This document shows, in pieces, positions 53,101-61,684 of a DNA stretch of 64,000 nt. This DNA is from Clostridium acidisoli DSM 12555 (GTDB taxonomy: Bacteria > Bacillota > Clostridia > Clostridiales > Clostridiaceae), in contig NZ_FWXH01000007.1 in the NCBI RefSeq assembly GCF_900176305.1, positions 1-64,000 of the forward strand. The letters are read 5' to 3'. The notes under the pieces were generated by a model. The model searched no databases. It was not told the origin of the DNA and saw only the letters and a list, made by a program, of their open reading frames with translations. Positions within the stretch are counted from its first letter, which is position 1. Each line of letters opens with the position of its first letter. The translations under genes and the position numbers were made by a program.

Positions 53101-54018
53101 ATGAAAGTTGATGTTGTATTTCAAGGTGGAGGAGTAAAGGCAATAGCATTTGCAGGTGGAATTCAGGCTCTAGAAGAGAAAGGATACACGTTTAATAAGG
53201 TTGCAGGAACATCAGCAGGAGCCATTACAGCAGCATTGCTTTGTGCTGGTTATAGTGGGAAAGAACTAAGAGAAATAATGATTAATATGGATTATAGAAA
53301 GTTTTTAAGAAACAGTGTATATGGCGATATTCCATTGGTTGGCAATGCTATGGAACTTATAAGAAGCAAAGGATTTTATGATGGGCGTGCAATTGAAGAA
53401 TGGGTTTATAAACTGCTAAAGAAAAAAGGAATAATAAAATTTAAAGACCTTGGAATGTATGAAGGTAGAACTCTTAAAATAATTGCTGCAGACGTAACAA
53501 AAAGGAACATTGTAATAATTCCTGATGATTTAAAAAAATATGGCATTGAGCCCTCAGAATTTGAAATAGCAAAGGCAGTTAGAATGAGTTCAAGTATACC
53601 ATTTTTTTTTAAACCAGTTAAAATAAAATATAATAACAACATAAGTTATATTGTAGATGGTGGCATAATAAGCAATTTTCCTATATGGATATTTGATGTA
53701 AGAGATACTCCAATGTGGCCTACCTTCGGCTTCAAGTTAAAAACTAATACGAATAAAAATATGAATAGTCATGGAAAAGATCTGTTTTCATATTTTATTG
53801 ATGTTGTAGAAACAATGATTGATAGAAATGAAGAGGAATATTTACCAGATAGAAACGCAGTTAGAACAATTACAATAAACACTGCAGGGGTAAGAACCAC
53901 AGAATTTAATATATCACGAAAAAAGTGCATTAGACTTTGTGAATCTGGATTTAATAGTACAAATGAATTTTTAAATAGTTGGAGTTTTCATGATTATATA
54001 TCAAAATATAGGGTTTAG
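53101..54018 (+). CDS. Patatin-like phospholipase
   Basis: About 305 residues, TAGGAG upstream. Motifs: oxyanion VFQGGGVKAIAFAGGIQALE, nucleophile elbow GTSAGA (Ser near residue 41), and catalytic Asp in VDGGIISNFPIW. Catalytic Ser-Asp dyad lipid acyl hydrolase; predicted cytoplasmic. It lies alone between the transporter and a proline-rich protein gene. Confidence 0.93.
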   Translation: MKVDVVFQGGGVKAIAFAGGIQALEEKGYTFNKVAGTSAGAITAALLCAGYSGKELREIMINMDYRKFLRNSVYGDIPLVGNAMELIRSKGFYDGRAIEEWVYKLLKKKGIIKFKDLGMYEGRTLKIIAADVTKRNIVIIPDDLKKYGIEPSEFEIAKAVRMSSSIPFFFKPVKIKYNNNISYIVDGGIISNFPIWIFDVRDTPMWPTFGFKLKTNTNKNMNSHGKDLFSYFIDVVETMIDRNEEEYLPDRNAVRTITINTAGVRTTEFNISRKKCIRLCESGFNSTNEFLNSWSFHDYISKYRV

Positions 54019-54051
54019 ATGCAAAAAAATGTAATATTATTGCTATATCAA

Positions 54052-54080
54052 TTGACATAAAAATTTATCAATTGTAAAAT
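54052..54080 (+). promoter_or_regulatory. Promoter of the proline-rich protein gene
   Basis: TTGACA (54052-54057) and TAAAAT (54075-54080) with a 17-bp spacer. Confidence 0.65.
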
Positions 54081-54143
54081 ATAAATATAATTTTACGATT
54101 ATTATGCAATAACGTAATTTATGTAATTTTTGCAAAGTGGGTA

Positions 54144-54956
54144 ATGATTATGAGGAAGAAATTAAAACTAACTGTTTCGTTTTTAGTATTATTTTTTTGC
54201 ATTTATGTTTCATACTATAATTCATTCGTCCAATATACAAATAAAATAAAAACTAACGCGTTTGTGAAAAAATATGTTAATTTATTAGATACAAATGATA
54301 ATTCAGTACAGCAAGATAATTCAACTGGTGGAGAAACAAATGATAGTGGAAATTCTGGACAAGTAACACCAACGCCGGACCCAGCGCCAACGCCGGATCC
54401 AACACCAGACCCAGCGCCAACACCGAATCCAACGCCAGCACCGAATCTAGCACCAACGCCAAATTCAGCACCAACGCAACAATCTACACAAGAACCACAA
54501 AGAAGTAATGCAAAACCATCTACAATAACTAGAAGTATTAATTCAACTTCAACTAAAAACAAAACAACCCAAAAATCAAATACAAATGTTACTAATACGA
54601 CAATCAATAAAAAGGCTACAATAACTACTAATAGTACTGAAAATACTGTGAATTCTGTACAAGCCAATGTTGTATCAGACACTAATAATACGACACAAAA
54701 TATTAGTAGTAGTAATAATGTTGTTAAAGCTAATGAAAGTGATCAGAAACCAAATGTTAATGAAGAAACCTTAACTGGAAGCAATATAGATAATTCTATT
54801 CAGCGAAAAAAGGTAATTGGGTTTGTAATGATTTTTATAATAATAGTGGCAGCAGGTGTATACATAATAAAAAATATAAAATCTAATAAGATGTATTTTA
54901 CAAATGTAGAAAACAAAAAAAGATTTTTAAAATTTAAACATAAAAATAAGCATTAA
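54144..54956 (+). CDS. Low-complexity membrane protein with Pro-rich repeat
   Basis: About 270 residues (or from ATG 54150, better spaced from AGTGGG). A hydrophobic N-terminal helix (~8-28) is a signal or anchor. Residues ~75-115 form a Pro/Thr/Asp repeat (TPDPAPTPDPTPDPAPTP), then an Asn/Ser/Thr-rich region to ~220, a second hydrophobic helix (~228-248), and a basic tail (KNKKRFLKFKHKNKH). The Pro-rich part could span the cell wall. Family and function unknown. Confidence 0.65.
   Translation: MIMRKKLKLTVSFLVLFFCIYVSYYNSFVQYTNKIKTNAFVKKYVNLLDTNDNSVQQDNSTGGETNDSGNSGQVTPTPDPAPTPDPTPDPAPTPNPTPAPNLAPTPNSAPTQQSTQEPQRSNAKPSTITRSINSTSTKNKTTQKSNTNVTNTTINKKATITTNSTENTVNSVQANVVSDTNNTTQNISSSNNVVKANESDQKPNVNEETLTGSNIDNSIQRKKVIGFVMIFIIIVAAGVYIIKNIKSNKMYFTNVENKKRFLKFKHKNKH
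54367..54480 (+). repeat. Short tandem repeat encoding Pro-Thr-Asp
   Basis: Repeated 6-12 bp units such as CCAACGCCGGAC and CCAGCGCCAACG code for the proline-rich segment. They are more GC-rich than the surrounding DNA and may vary in number between strains by slippage. Confidence 0.8.
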
Positions 54957-54969
54957 AATTTGTTATAAG

Positions 54970-55005
54970 GTAAAACTAGAAATTAATTTCTAGTTTTATT
55001 TTTAT
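54970..55005 (+). terminator. Terminator after the proline-rich protein gene
   Basis: TAAAACTAGAAATT and AATTTCTAGTTTTA form a perfect palindrome, followed by TTTTTAT. Confidence 0.85.
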
Positions 55006-55026
55006 AGAATTTTAAGAATTATTTTA

Positions 55027-55054
55027 TTGTGAATTTATAAATAAATTGTAAAAT
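55027..55054 (+). promoter_or_regulatory. Promoter of the MacAB-like exporter operon
   Basis: TTGTGA (55027-55032) and TAAAAT (55049-55054), 16-bp spacer. The response regulator encoded downstream may act here, but no direct-repeat box was identified. Confidence 0.5.
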
Positions 55055-55115
55055 GTAATTATATCTAAAAGCAAAAAACGTGATATAAAATTTTAAAGGG
55101 GGTACGAGGCATATT

Positions 55116-56351
55116 ATGAAGAAAAAATTTATAATAGGTATAATTGTTATAGTAGTTATTGTTGGAGCAATAGGATTAAGTAGAATGGGAAAAAATAAAG
55201 GGAATTTTATAACTGTTAAAACAGCAAGTGTAACTAAAGGAGATATAAAGGCTTATTTTTCAACAACAGCAACAATAAAGTCAAAAAACAGCAAGGATTA
55301 TTTTGCACCATCACAAGCTAAGGTTAAAACTGTAAATGTAAAAGTTGGTGATAAGGTGAAAAAAGGACAGGTTTTGGTTACATACCAGGTTCAAGACTTA
55401 AATGCAGCAGTAAAGCAGGCTCAAATAAATTTAAGTACTGCCCAAAGTCAAAAACAAGATTTGATAAATACACAAAATTTAAATAATCAAAAACTTGCGG
55501 ATACAAACAATCAGATTACAGATACTACAAATCAGATAAATAATTTGACTGCACTTCAAAAATCTAATCCGGCTGCGTATAGCGCTGCAGGTGGAGATAA
55601 ACAGTTACAAACACTAAACTCTACACTAACAACTTTAAACAGTACAAAAGATCAAATTCCAGATGAAACAGAAAAATTAAAACAAGCGGATAATTCAATA
55701 AATTTAGCGCAGGTTAATTTAAATACAGCTAATGAAAATTTGGCAAACAATGTGGATTCCAATGTAGCAGACTTTGATGGCGTAGTTACAGCTTTAAATG
55801 CTCAGGTAGGAAATTCAGGAACAGGTAGTGTAGCTTCAGGAAGCGGTAGTAGTGCAGCGGTAACAATAGAGGATCAAAGCAGTTTAGAGGCGGAAGTAAA
55901 CTTAGATAAATACAGTGCTAGTGAAGTTAAGGTTGGAGAAGGTGCAACATTAAACTTTGCAAATAAAAATTATACAGGTAAGGTATCTTATGTAGCGCCA
56001 TCAGCAGAGACTTCAACAAGTTCTGGAACTCAAAGTACAACCCTTACAGCAGATGTAGATATAGATGCACCTCAAGATGGCTTAGTAGAAGGCTTTGATG
56101 CAGATGTAAATATATTAACAGGAGAAAGTGATAATGTTATAAAGGTTCCAGCTGAGAGCATAAAAACAGATAAGTCAGGAAATAACTATGTTTTTGTTAT
56201 ATCAAATGGCAAGGCATATAAGAAGGAAGTGCAATTAGGCTTGCAATCAGATACTGATGCAGAAATTAAAAGTGGACTTAATACTTCAGATAAAGTTATA
56301 CTTAATCCAAGTGCATCAATACAAGATGGTACTTTAGTAAAAACTAATTAA
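55116..56351 (+). CDS. Membrane fusion (HlyD/MacA-like) subunit of an ABC exporter
   Basis: About 411 residues, AAAGGGGG upstream. N-terminal anchor helix (~5-22), lipoyl-type motif ATIKSKNSKDYFAPSQAKVK and VKVGDKVKKGQVLVTYQ, a Gln-rich coiled-coil hairpin (~95-210, AVKQAQINLSTAQSQKQD), then beta-barrel domains. The usual MacA layout adapted to a Gram-positive. Works with the ATPase and permease encoded next. Confidence 0.88.
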   Translation: MKKKFIIGIIVIVVIVGAIGLSRMGKNKGNFITVKTASVTKGDIKAYFSTTATIKSKNSKDYFAPSQAKVKTVNVKVGDKVKKGQVLVTYQVQDLNAAVKQAQINLSTAQSQKQDLINTQNLNNQKLADTNNQITDTTNQINNLTALQKSNPAAYSAAGGDKQLQTLNSTLTTLNSTKDQIPDETEKLKQADNSINLAQVNLNTANENLANNVDSNVADFDGVVTALNAQVGNSGTGSVASGSGSSAAVTIEDQSSLEAEVNLDKYSASEVKVGEGATLNFANKNYTGKVSYVAPSAETSTSSGTQSTTLTADVDIDAPQDGLVEGFDADVNILTGESDNVIKVPAESIKTDKSGNNYVFVISNGKAYKKEVQLGLQSDTDAEIKSGLNTSDKVILNPSASIQDGTLVKTN

Positions 56352-56366
56352 AGGGGGCTACAAAAT

Positions 56367-57059
56367 ATGATTGAGGTTACTAATATTATTAAAAAATATG
56401 TAGCTGGAGATATAGATTTTACTGCACTTAAGGGCGTAAATTTGAGGATAGAAAAGGGAGAATTTACTTCAATAATGGGACCTTCTGGTTCAGGAAAATC
56501 TACTTTTATGAACATACTAGGGTGCCTTGATAAAATGGATTCAGGAAAATACATGCTTAATGGTCAAGATGTTTCAAATCTTACAGGCAATGAATTGGCA
56601 CTTGTAAGAAATAAAGAAATAGGTTTTGTTTTTCAAGCTTTTAATTTATTACCAAGACTAACAGTACTAGAAAATGTTGCATTACCAATGGTTTATGCTG
56701 GTGTTCCTGCAAAGGAGAGAAGAGAAAGAGCATTGGAGGCATTAGAAAAGGTTGCACTAGGTGATAGAGTTAAACATAAACCAAATGAAATTTCAGGTGG
56801 ACAAAAACAAAGAGTTGCAATTGCTAGAGCAATAGTTAATAGACCGAATGTTATTATGGCAGATGAGCCAACTGGAAATCTTGATACAAAATCAACTTTT
56901 GAAATAATGAAAATTTTTCAAGATTTAAATGATGAGGGCTCCACAGTAGTTATGGTAACACATGAACCAGATGTTGCCGTTTATACAAAGAGAATTGTAA
57001 GGTTTAAGGATGGTGAAATAACATCTGACGAAGATGTAAAAGATAGAATTAGGTTATAG
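56367..57059 (+). CDS. MacB/LolD-type ABC exporter ATPase
   Basis: About 230 residues, AAGGGGGC upstream. Walker [10 protein letters not shown] at ~39-47, Q-loop [12 protein letters not shown], signature ISGGQKQR, Walker [13 protein letters not shown], switch VTHEPDVA. Typical of peptide or antibiotic efflux systems. Confidence 0.95.
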   Translation: MIEVTNIIKKYVAGDIDFTALKGVNLRIEKGEFTSIMGPSGSGKSTFMNILGCLDKMDSGKYMLNGQDVSNLTGNELALVRNKEIGFVFQAFNLLPRLTVLENVALPMVYAGVPAKERRERALEALEKVALGDRVKHKPNEISGGQKQRVAIARAIVNRPNVIMADEPTGNLDTKSTFEIMKIFQDLNDEGSTVVMVTHEPDVAVYTKRIVRFKDGEITSDEDVKDRIRL

Positions 57060-57102
57060 CAATTAACCAATTCCTAAAGGATGCTTTGAAAAGGAGGGTA
57101 AT

Positions 57103-58308
57103 ATGAATTTTTTAGAGAGTTTACAAATAGCAGTTGAAAGCATAATAGCAAATAAGATGAGATCCTTTCTTACTATGTTAGGAATAATTATAGGAATAAG
57201 CTCCGTAATAGCAATTGTATCACTAGGACAAGGTGGTCAAAGTGCTGTTACAGATCAGTTTAATAAAATAGGTGCAACTACAGTAACTATAAGTTTAGAT
57301 TCAACTAAAGCGCAGAAAAGTGATTACTTTACTTTAAAAGATGCTACAAAGATTAAACAAGAGGTAAATACGATAAAATATGTAAGTCCAACAGTATCGG
57401 AAAGAGGAACTGCGGTATCTAGTATTGAATCAAAAAATGCAAATATTACAGGTGCAACTACTGATTATGCAGATATACAAAACTACGATATATCCTATGG
57501 TAGATATTTTAATGAGTTTGAGGAAAATGAAGGAAAAGCCGTTGCGGTAATTGACGATAATGCAGCTAAACAATTGTTTGGCAGTGCTGATGCAGTTGGA
57601 AAAACTATGGATTTAGGTCCTATTGGTGCTAGTAAGAAAGTTACAATTGTGGGTATAAGAAGTTCTTCAGGTAGTTTTGGAGGTGGAGGCCCCAATGCAT
57701 CTATATCTGTAGATGTACCAATTTCCTTTGCTGAGACCATGTATTCAACTAACTTTACAATTAGCAATTTAACTGTAGCAGCAGATTCTAAGGAAGATGT
57801 AGAGGATGCAGGTAACAGTGCAGTAAGTATATTAGAAAGTAGGCATAATAACAGAGGAAAAAGCATCTATACAGCAACTAATTTATTTAAACAAATGGAT
57901 CAAATAAATAAGGTTTTGAGTATATTTACGGACTTTATCGGAGCAGTAGCTGGAATTTCTCTTATAGTTGGTGGTATTGGAGTTATGAACATAATGCTTG
58001 TATCAGTTACTGAAAGAACAAGGGAAATTGGCATTAGAAAAGCTATTGGAGCAACTACTCAGAACATTATGGTTCAATTTTTAACTGAATCTGTTATAAT
58101 TTCTCTTATTGGTGGAGTTATTGGAATGATTATAGGAATAAGTGCATCTGAAATTGTAGGTAATTTTGTAAATGTAACACCTGTAGTTTCACCTGTAGTA
58201 GTTATAGCAGCTATATTATTTTCATCGGCGGTAGGAATATTCTTTGGAATATATCCAGCTAAAAAAGCAGCTTCACTAGATCCTATTGAAGCCTTAAGGT
58301 ATGAATAA
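57103..58308 (+). CDS. MacB/FtsX-type ABC exporter permease
   Basis: About 401 residues, AAAAGGAGGG upstream. Four helices: one near the N-terminus (~18-42, MRSFLTMLGIIIGISSVIAI) and three in the last third, around a large MacB_PCD extracellular domain (~45-265). The motif MLVSVTERTREIGIRKAIGA is characteristic. A terminator-like hairpin separates it from the two-component genes. Confidence 0.95.
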   Translation: MNFLESLQIAVESIIANKMRSFLTMLGIIIGISSVIAIVSLGQGGQSAVTDQFNKIGATTVTISLDSTKAQKSDYFTLKDATKIKQEVNTIKYVSPTVSERGTAVSSIESKNANITGATTDYADIQNYDISYGRYFNEFEENEGKAVAVIDDNAAKQLFGSADAVGKTMDLGPIGASKKVTIVGIRSSSGSFGGGGPNASISVDVPISFAETMYSTNFTISNLTVAADSKEDVEDAGNSAVSILESRHNNRGKSIYTATNLFKQMDQINKVLSIFTDFIGAVAGISLIVGGIGVMNIMLVSVTERTREIGIRKAIGATTQNIMVQFLTESVIISLIGGVIGMIIGISASEIVGNFVNVTPVVSPVVVIAAILFSSAVGIFFGIYPAKKAASLDPIEALRYE

Positions 58309-58320
58309 ATTATCGCTTTT

Positions 58321-58357
58321 AAAAATGTCGGCAGGATTGTTTTGCTGACATTTTTAA
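58321..58357 (+). terminator. Terminator (possibly partial) between exporter and two-component genes
   Basis: AAAAATGTCGGCA pairs with TGCTGACATTTTT (one G-U) around a 9-nt loop. The T-run is inside the arm and the next ribosome site follows at once. Confidence 0.7.
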
Positions 58358-58370
58358 ATATGGAGGTACT

Positions 58371-59855
58371 ATGTCGATAAAAAAGAGACTTATAATATCG
58401 TATATTGCAATGCTTTTAATACCTACTATTATATTTGTTGTAATCACATTTTTTACAAGTGGAATACTTAAAAACACTATAAAAGGTGTTTATAATGTTG
58501 GATTTCATGGTGAACCAGTAGAAAATATTATTGAAAAGGATTCAATAGCAATAAATAATATTAAAAATTATATGTTATCTCATAAAAAAGAATCAGAAAA
58601 TGCTAACTTTTTTGAAAATCAGAATAAATATTTAAATGATCAAACGGGTGTGGCAATAAGAAAAAATAATAATATAGTGTATATGTCTCCATTCCTAAAA
58701 AATGGAGTTGAACATAATATATTGCCTAAATTCGGAGAATATGAAGGTGCAAACAGACCACATTCCATAGCTGAAAATAAATTTATGTTGTTAAAACAAT
58801 ATGACTTTTATGTTGAAGATGGCAGCAAAGTATCGATATTTTTGTTTTTAAATGTGTCATCTGCGGAAAATATTTTTTACAGTTTTTTTATAATTGAGGT
58901 TATATTGTTAGTAATAATATTTGTATTAACAAGTAGTATTTTGACATTTATAATGTCTAAAAGTATAGTAAAGCCATTAGAAAAACTTAAAGATGGGGTT
59001 ATATTAATAAAAAATGGAAATTTAGATTTTGAGATTAATGTTACATCAAATGATGAAATTGGAGAACTAAGTACAGCATTTGAAGAAATGAGGTTTAGGT
59101 TAAAAAAATCCTTAGAAGTACAACTTCAATACGAAAGTAATAGAAAGGAATTAATTTCAAATATATCCCATGATTTAAAGACACCTGTAACAGCGATAAA
59201 AGGTTATGTTGAAGGTATAAAGGATGGGGTAGCAGATACACCAGAAAAAATGGACAAATATATTAATACAATATATATAAAAGCTACAGATCTAGATAAG
59301 CTTATAGATGAACTTTTTTTATTTTCTAAACTAGATTTGAAAAAACTTCCTTTTAATTTTGAAAAGGTAGATATATTAAATTATTTAAGAGATTGTATAG
59401 AAGAGCTTAAATTTGATCTTGATAAAAAAAACATTAATATAAAACTTCAGTGTAAACTTTTAGAAAAAATTTATGTGACGGCAGATAGGGAAAAATTAAA
59501 AAGGGTAATTATGAATATTATTAATAATTCAGTAAAATACATGGATAAAGACATAGGAGAAATATTTATCAATATAAAAAATGACAAAAACTTTTGTACA
59601 ATTAGTTTTAAAGATAATGGCATGGGAATTTCAAAAGAGGCAATACCATATATATTTGATAGATTTTATAGATCAGATTTTTCACGTAATTCAGAAACAG
59701 GAGGAAGTGGTTTAGGGCTTGCTATTTCTAAGAGAATAATAGAAGAACATGGCGGAACTATATGGGCAGAGAGTGAAAATTATTATGGGACGAATATAAT
59801 ATTTAAATTAAAAAAGTGGAGAGATGACTATGGGAAAGAGGATATTAATAGTTGA
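58371..59855 (+). CDS. Sensor histidine kinase
   Basis: About 494 residues, GGAGG upstream. Helices at ~8-30 and ~170-195 bound a ~140-residue extracellular sensor domain. A HAMP domain (~195-248) leads to the H-box SNISHDLKTPVTAIKGYVEG with the phosphorylated His near 264, and the N, G1 and G2 boxes (IINNSVKYM, DNGMGIS, GGSGLGLAIS). Its gene overlaps the response regulator gene. The pair probably controls the exporter upstream. Confidence 0.94.
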   Translation: MSIKKRLIISYIAMLLIPTIIFVVITFFTSGILKNTIKGVYNVGFHGEPVENIIEKDSIAINNIKNYMLSHKKESENANFFENQNKYLNDQTGVAIRKNNNIVYMSPFLKNGVEHNILPKFGEYEGANRPHSIAENKFMLLKQYDFYVEDGSKVSIFLFLNVSSAENIFYSFFIIEVILLVIIFVLTSSILTFIMSKSIVKPLEKLKDGVILIKNGNLDFEINVTSNDEIGELSTAFEEMRFRLKKSLEVQLQYESNRKELISNISHDLKTPVTAIKGYVEGIKDGVADTPEKMDKYINTIYIKATDLDKLIDELFLFSKLDLKKLPFNFEKVDILNYLRDCIEELKFDLDKKNINIKLQCKLLEKIYVTADREKLKRVIMNIINNSVKYMDKDIGEIFINIKNDKNFCTISFKDNGMGISKEAIPYIFDRFYRSDFSRNSETGGSGLGLAISKRIIEEHGGTIWAESENYYGTNIIFKLKKWRDDYGKEDINS

Positions 59856-60519
59856 AGATGAATTAAGTATAGCAGAACTTGAAAGGGATTATCTTGAAAT
59901 AAGTGGGTATGCAGTTGATATAGAGTGCAATGGAAGAAAGGGACTTATTAAAGCTAAAGAGGACCAATATGATCTTGTAATATTAGATTTAATGCTGCCG
60001 GATTTGGATGGATTTGAAATATGTAAGCAAATAAGGAAAGTGAAAGAAATCCCTATAATTATGATATCTGCGAAAAAGGAGGATATAGATAAAATAAGAG
60101 GACTTGGATTAGGAGCTGATGATTATATAACAAAACCATTTAGTCCTAGTGAGCTTGTTGCTAGAGTAAAAGCACATTTAGCTAGATATGATAGATTAAG
60201 TGGAATTGAAGAAAAAAAAGAAGAGATTAAGATACGAGGCCTTTTAATTGATAAAGCATCAAGGAGAGTTTTTCTTAATGAAAAGGAAATTATATTTACC
60301 ACTAAGGAGTTTGATCTTCTAACGTTTTTGGCTACTAATCCCAATAGGGTATTTACCAAAGATGAAATTTTTGTTAAAATATGGGGTATGGATTCTCAAG
60401 GAGATTTGTCAACAGTAACAGTGCATATAAGAAAAATAAGAGAAAAAATAGAAATTGACCCCTCGAATCCCCAATATATAGAAACTATTTGGGGGGTTGG
60501 TTATAGATTTGAAGTTTGA
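59830..60519 (+). CDS. OmpR/PhoB family response regulator
   Basis: About 229 residues from ATG 59830, 8 nt after GGAG at 59818; an ATG at 59824 is too close. Receiver domain with EDE near the N-terminus, phospho-acceptor in LVILDLMLPDLDG, and Lys in YITKPFSP. The winged-helix DNA-binding domain contains TTKEFDLLTFLATNPNRVFT and TVTVHIRKIREKIE. Confidence 0.95.
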   Translation: MGKRILIVEDELSIAELERDYLEISGYAVDIECNGRKGLIKAKEDQYDLVILDLMLPDLDGFEICKQIRKVKEIPIIMISAKKEDIDKIRGLGLGADDYITKPFSPSELVARVKAHLARYDRLSGIEEKKEEIKIRGLLIDKASRRVFLNEKEIIFTTKEFDLLTFLATNPNRVFTKDEIFVKIWGMDSQGDLSTVTVHIRKIREKIEIDPSNPQYIETIWGVGYRFEV

Positions 60520-60536
60520 TTTTGAGGTGAGTTTAA

Positions 60537-61304
60537 ATGTTAAATCAAGACAAAAGAATGACAGAGATTGTACAATATATTAAAGAAAATAAATATATTA
60601 CATTAGAGATTATATGTAAGTTATGTGGTATTTCTAGATATACCGCGAGAAAAGATTTATTAAGTTTAGAGAAACGTGGAATTTTGACAAGAACTCATGG
60701 TGGAGCGGTTTTACCAATTTTAAATAAAGAGGTTAAATGTTATAAGGATAGACTTAAAAGTTATTCAAATGAGAAAAAAATTATTGGTAAAATGGCAGCA
60801 GCACTTATAAAGAATGGGAAAAAAATTATCTTGGATTCTTCAACTACTGTGGAGGCGTGTGTAGAATTTATTAATGAAAAAAATTGTTATATTATAACTA
60901 ATTCAATCAATTTAGCGGAATTAGTTATAGAAATCGAAAATACAGATATATTTTTATTGGGAGGAAAGATAAACAAGGAGCACAGATATTTATATGGACC
61001 ATCAACCATAGCAGAACTTTCAAATTATTGTGTAGATAAGGCGTTTATAGGCACTGTTGGAATTTCTGAAGATGGATTAACGGTAGCACAAGAAGAAGAT
61101 GGACATGTAGTGAAAAAAATGATAAAGCAGTCAAATCAAGTAATCGTTTTAGCAGACCATTCTAAATTTGGTAGAAAAGGATTCTTTAAGTGTGCAGATA
61201 TTAGTGATATTGACGTAATTATAACAGATAAATTACCAGATAAGGATTTAATGGAGATTTTTTATTATAATAGGGTTGAGGTAATGGTAGCAGAAATTGA
61301 ATAA
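60537..61304 (+). CDS. DeoR/GlpR family transcriptional regulator
   Basis: About 255 residues, GAGGTGA upstream, 17 bp after the response regulator. N-terminal DeoR helix-turn-helix (ITLEIICKLCGISRYTARKD then LLSLEKRGILTRTHGGA) and a C-terminal DeoRC sugar-phosphate-binding domain (LDSSTTVEACVEF, GTVGISEDG). It may control a sugar or nucleoside operon located elsewhere; no adjacent sugar genes are seen. Confidence 0.92.
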   Translation: MLNQDKRMTEIVQYIKENKYITLEIICKLCGISRYTARKDLLSLEKRGILTRTHGGAVLPILNKEVKCYKDRLKSYSNEKKIIGKMAAALIKNGKKIILDSSTTVEACVEFINEKNCYIITNSINLAELVIEIENTDIFLLGGKINKEHRYLYGPSTIAELSNYCVDKAFIGTVGISEDGLTVAQEEDGHVVKKMIKQSNQVIVLADHSKFGRKGFFKCADISDIDVIITDKLPDKDLMEIFYYNRVEVMVAEIE

Positions 61305-61332
61305 GAAATAACTACTATAGTAGTTATTTCTT
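61303..61332. terminator. Bidirectional terminator between convergent genes
   Basis: AAGAAATAACTACTA and TAGTAGTTATTTCTT form a perfect 30-bp palindrome that overlaps the stop codons of both the DeoR-type gene and the HesB-like gene. Confidence 0.8.
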
Positions 61333-61674
61333 AAAGTTACATCCACTGCAGCTGCCGCAGTCACTTCCATTATTGCCACAATTTGAACATGATTTGTTTT
61401 GAACTAAAGGTTCACACTTAAGTAGAAAATTTGAGTCTCTATAGATTAAATTAATACTCTTAATCTTTTCTTCTAATTCTTTTGAATATACAAAATTGAT
61501 GTTTTTAATTTTATTTATTGAATCGTTAGGGGCTACTTCATCTAAAATTACATCTACAGTAGCATTTTTACAGCAAGAACTTAAATGTGAAAAACGAACA
61601 CAATTATATTCATTATGCTGCTTGAGTAAAGTATATAAATTTGAGTATGCTTCACTAGATACATCTATATCCAT
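61324..61674 (-). CDS. HesB-like protein with Cys-rich tail
   Basis: About 116 residues, AAGGAGACC upstream on the minus strand. The N-terminal ~85 residues fit the HesB/A-type fold (MDIDVSSEAYSNLYTLLKQH, VRFSHLSSCCKNATVDVILDE). The last 30 residues carry repeated cysteines (SCSNCGNN, DCGSCSGCNFKK). Some anaerobe HesB-like proteins are selenoproteins, from memory; here adjacent Cys-Cys occupies that region. Probably metal- or Fe-S-binding. The gene lies 10 bp downstream of pncB on the same strand, so co-transcription is likely. Confidence 0.78.
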   Translation of the reverse strand: MDIDVSSEAYSNLYTLLKQHNEYNCVRFSHLSSCCKNATVDVILDEVAPNDSINKIKNINFVYSKELEEKIKSINLIYRDSNFLLKCEPLVQNKSCSNCGNNGSDCGSCSGCNFKK

Positions 61675-61684
61675 TTTGGTCTCC

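Noticed and set aside
54215-54682. Minus-strand open frame with Gly-Val repeats opposite the proline-rich gene
   Set aside because: It is the mirror of the Pro-rich codons on the plus strand; no ribosome site and no plausible N-terminus.
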